Source: JAHRAW01 sp965203265 (GTDB lineage: Bacteria > Pseudomonadota > Gammaproteobacteria > Arenicellales > Poriferihabitantaceae). Taken from it: 64,000 nucleotides of DNA. Each line of letters begins with the position of its first letter. Position 1 is the stretch's first letter. A program made the position numbers and the translations under genes. Under the pieces are notes generated by a model. The model did no database searches and had not been told where the DNA came from. It saw only the letters and a list, made by a program, of their open reading frames with translations. The stretch spans positions 1,116,001 through 1,180,000 of the forward strand of contig CBDBBV010000002.1 in assembly GCA_965203265.1 (NCBI GenBank). The letters are read 5' to 3'. Positions 62,256 to 64,000 of the stretch are shown here, one piece after another.

Positions 62256-62332
62256 TATTCCGAGCGGTACAATCTGCGGGCGGCGGGGTGTCCATCCAAC
62301 CGCCCGCCGTCCAAATCCCGTATACTTCCCCA
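60309..62332 (+). repeat. 2.0-kb near-identical repeat, second copy
   Basis: Partner of 48503-50526. Visible mismatches include the codons at 60526, 60598, 61500, 61558 and near 61810. Similarity continues at lower level upstream to about 59850. Confidence 0.9.
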
Positions 62333-62379
62333 AGGTGGCGGTGGCAACATTCCTCAGCTGCCGCCACCACCACTTTTTT
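62333..62379 (+). terminator. Rho-independent terminator after copy 4
   Basis: GGTGGCGG pairs with CCGCCACC across a roughly 20-base loop region, followed by CACCAC and seven T. Confidence 0.65.
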
Positions 62380-62441
62380 TCAATCCCCAATGCCGCCTAC
62401 CATCGGACGGCACACGGAATGTACCGGCATCGTACAGGCAC

Positions 62442-62471
62442 TTGACACCCATCGTCTCGCGTCTGCATACT
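62442..62471 (+). promoter_or_regulatory. Promoter-like element with no evident gene
   Basis: TTGACA (62442-62447), an 18-base spacer and CATACT. Downstream there is only a 15-codon frame (ATG 62482, MQISAYWGARAAERS) and then the convergent nuclease gene. The rest of the gap 62256-62569 holds the copy 4 terminator and duplicated flank. Confidence 0.35.
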
Positions 62472-62569
62472 ACTAAGACTGATGCAAATCAGTGCCTATT
62501 GGGGAGCACGGGCCGCCGAACGCTCATGACTACCCTCAGGGCGCCGACAGCGAGGCGGCGTTGTCGGCA

Positions 62570-63076
62570 TCACACCCCCCGGTAGATGATCTCCCCGATT
62601 CGCACCCGATCATTGAGATAGTCAAGCCAGTCGTCGGGACGTTCAGCCGGATAACCGGTAACCATCCGCCACTCCTTGTTATCCCGCCTATCCCGCTCGA
62701 ACACCGCCAGCGTCGGCAATATCCGTTCCGCCTCCTGCCACACCTTCACATAGCGCCGCCTGCACACCGCCTTTCCACCGTGGCCGCGCTCGACATTCGT
62801 CCAAATCTCATCCGGCTGGGCAATCGTCCGCGCCACCGCCCGCATATACCGCCCGCGATGGTTCTTGTCGATCTTCCACAGCCCGGTCGCGCGCGAGCGG
62901 AAAGTCTCCGCCCCCAGCCATAACCGCACGCCCGTTACATCGACAAAAATCGGCCGTTCCGCCGAAATACCGAGCGTCAGATAAAACGCAGCCAGATACG
63001 CCTCGTTGGACAGTCCCCCATCCAGCAACAACGCCCGCCCAAGCGCCTCTAGCCTGAATCCCACTGTTTCAATCAC
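62570..63076 (-). CDS. Stand-alone PBECR2-like nuclease-fold protein
   Basis: This 168-residue protein from GTG 63076 has AGGAGG six bases upstream; TTG at 63100 is an alternative. Sequence blocks PIFVDVTGVRLWLGAETF, WKIDKNHRGRYMRAVARTI, PDEIWTNVER, RRRYVKVW, LAVFERD and a C-terminal IIYRG match my recollection of the PBECR2 domain (phage barnase-EndoU-colicin E5/D-RelE-like), usually the C-terminal part of Mu-like phage head-morphogenesis proteins or of toxins. Here it is a free gene with no phage neighbours, divergent from parE. It could be a prophage relic, a domesticated toxin or a toxin without visible immunity partner. Confidence 0.65.
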   Translation of the reverse strand: MIETVGFRLEALGRALLLDGGLSNEAYLAAFYLTLGISAERPIFVDVTGVRLWLGAETFRSRATGLWKIDKNHRGRYMRAVARTIAQPDEIWTNVERGHGGKAVCRRRYVKVWQEAERILPTLAVFERDRRDNKEWRMVTGYPAERPDDWLDYLNDRVRIGEIIYRGV

Positions 63077-63209
63077 TTGTCGCCTCCTGCGCCTTTTCAA
63101 TCGCTTTCTTCTGGATTGCTATAAAGAATACAACACGCGCCGACTCCACGCATCAGTGCGGTTCATCGTGGAAAACCATCCGGAGTCCGGAATGTATTCG
63201 CATCGTAAA

Positions 63210-63282
63210 CAAGGCCGTTCGCGGGCGGTAAATCGGTTATCATTTCCCCCACAATCCCCCTGAGAACGAACCCGCCCAACCG
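63210..63282 (+). repeat. parE upstream region, original of the repeat at 58523
   Basis: Contains the TATCAT -10-like element and the leader of parE, and is duplicated between autotransporter copies 3 and 4. The segment CATCGTA-CAAGGCC just here also resembles the sequence upstream of the copy 1 promoter (46760-46772). Confidence 0.8.
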
Positions 63283-63285
63283 AAT

Positions 63286-64000
63286 ATGCCCCCCCGTTAC
63301 GACGCCTCGGCCATAGAGGTTCTCACCGGCCTCGAGCCGGTGCGCAAGCGGCCGGGGATGTATACCAACACCGACCGCCCCAACCATCTCGCCCACGAGG
63401 TCATCGACAACAGCGTGGACGAGGCGATTGCCGGCCATGCCGATTGCGTGGAGGTGCGCCTGCATCAGGACGGTTCGTTGAGCGTGGCCGACAATGGTCG
63501 CGGCATGCCCATCGATGTTCATCGGGAAGAGGGGTTGAGCGGTGTCGAGGTGATCCTCACGCGACTGCACGCCGGCGGTAAATTTTCCGGCAAGCACTAC
63601 CGATTTTCCGGCGGCCTGCACGGCGTCGGCGTGTCCGTGGTGAACGCCCTGTCGAGCAGATTGGATGTATGGATCAAGCGAGACGGCAAGCATCGGCACA
63701 TCGCCTTCGCCAACGGCGAGCGGGTGTCCGAGCTGACGGTGGTCGGCACGGTGGCGCGCAAGGACACGGGCACCATGCTGCGCTTCACTCCGGACGCGAG
63801 TTATTTCGATTCCCCCCGCTTTCATCTGGGCAGATTGAAGCGCGCCCTGCGCGCCAAGGCGGTGCTGTGCGCCGGACTGCGGGTTGCTTTTGTCGATGAA
63901 GGCAATCCGGACAACGACGCCAACTGGCATTATGCGGACGGCCTGCGGGATTATTTCCGCGCCTCGTTGGGCGCGGCCAAGATGGTGCCGCCGCAGCCGC
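63286..64000 (+). CDS. parE: DNA topoisomerase IV subunit B (partial, 3' end outside window)
   Basis: The first 238 residues are present: MPPRYDASAIEVLTGLEPVRKRPGMY, then the GHKL ATPase motifs HEVIDNSVDEAIAG (catalytic Glu, Mg-binding Asn), VADNGRGMPIDVH, and GKHYRFSGGLHGVGVSVVNALS for ATP binding. Short insertions typical of ParE rather than GyrB are consistent with the IEVLTGLEPV opening. ParE hydrolyses ATP to drive decatenation of daughter chromosomes with ParC. The ATG at 63286 has only a weak Shine-Dalgarno. Confidence 0.93.
   Translation, partial: MPPRYDASAIEVLTGLEPVRKRPGMYTNTDRPNHLAHEVIDNSVDEAIAGHADCVEVRLHQDGSLSVADNGRGMPIDVHREEGLSGVEVILTRLHAGGKFSGKHYRFSGGLHGVGVSVVNALSSRLDVWIKRDGKHRHIAFANGERVSELTVVGTVARKDTGTMLRFTPDASYFDSPRFHLGRLKRALRAKAVLCAGLRVAFVDEGNPDNDANWHYADGLRDYFRASLGAAKMVPPQP

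Noticed and set aside
63286..63297. Run of seven C directly after the parE start codon as another phase-variable tract
   Set aside because: Too short for frequent slippage compared with 19-27 C, and parE is essential, so switching it off is unlikely.

Overview
The window looks like chromosomal DNA of a GC-rich proteobacterium, most likely a gammaproteobacterium. That is an inference from recognisable housekeeping genes (pyrF, tadA, guaA, guaB, prc, avtA, recJ, hom, pdxJ, parE), an LpxL-type lipid A acyltransferase, an OxyR whose redox cysteines fall at residues 199 and 208, and type V autotransporters. No rRNA, tRNA or CRISPR array was recognised.

1-5.8 kb is a minus-strand peroxide-stress block: peroxiredoxin, rubrerythrin, a CCG-type Fe-S protein, DUF3501, OxyR, a Gfo/Idh/MocA oxidoreductase and an AlaX-like editing protein. 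An OxyR-type site adjoins the rubrerythrin promoter. 5.8-21.2 kb is mainly housekeeping: a lactate-dehydrogenase-type flavoenzyme, pyrF, a sulfurtransferase, a LysM-rich transglycosylase, one Calx-beta autotransporter, an SLC13 permease, an acyltransferase, tadA, guaA and guaB. A degenerate second guaB 3' end lies between guaB and guaA.

21.3-27.3 kb is an accessory, defence-like island, strongly AT-rich in its middle. It holds a truncated AAA ATPase with an altered Walker B, an EcoRI-family adenine methyltransferase operonic with a DUF262-HNH nuclease, and a KAP NTPase. 27.3-37.3 kb carries a cyclic-nucleotide-binding protein next to an ABC exporter-like protein with destroyed ATPase motifs, then prc, avtA, a small membrane protein and a translationally coupled 2-phosphoglycerate-kinase/ApgM pair. 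37.3-42.1 kb is a five-gene polyamine-type ABC importer operon ending in a nitrilase-family amidohydrolase. 42.1-46.6 kb holds recJ, hom, a Mth938-domain gene and pdxJ.

The most striking region is 46.7-62.4 kb: four tandem large autotransporter genes, each with a TTGNCA-16-TANAAT promoter. Each has a long uninterrupted poly(C) tract (19, 22, 24 and 27 C) a few dozen codons after its first start codon. Three copies also carry a second start with a strong Shine-Dalgarno just after the tract, directly before the signal peptide. In copies 1-3 the tract length keeps the leader in frame with the signal peptide. In copy 4 it does not, so a 27-codon leader peptide ends 13 bases before the internal Shine-Dalgarno. 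This is a multi-locus, contingency-type surface-protein system; in three copies the tract would more likely tune expression or the N-terminus than act as a plain on/off switch. Copies 1 and 4 share about 2 kb of near-identical sequence, suggesting gene conversion or recent duplication. A PBECR2-like nuclease gene and the start of parE close the window.
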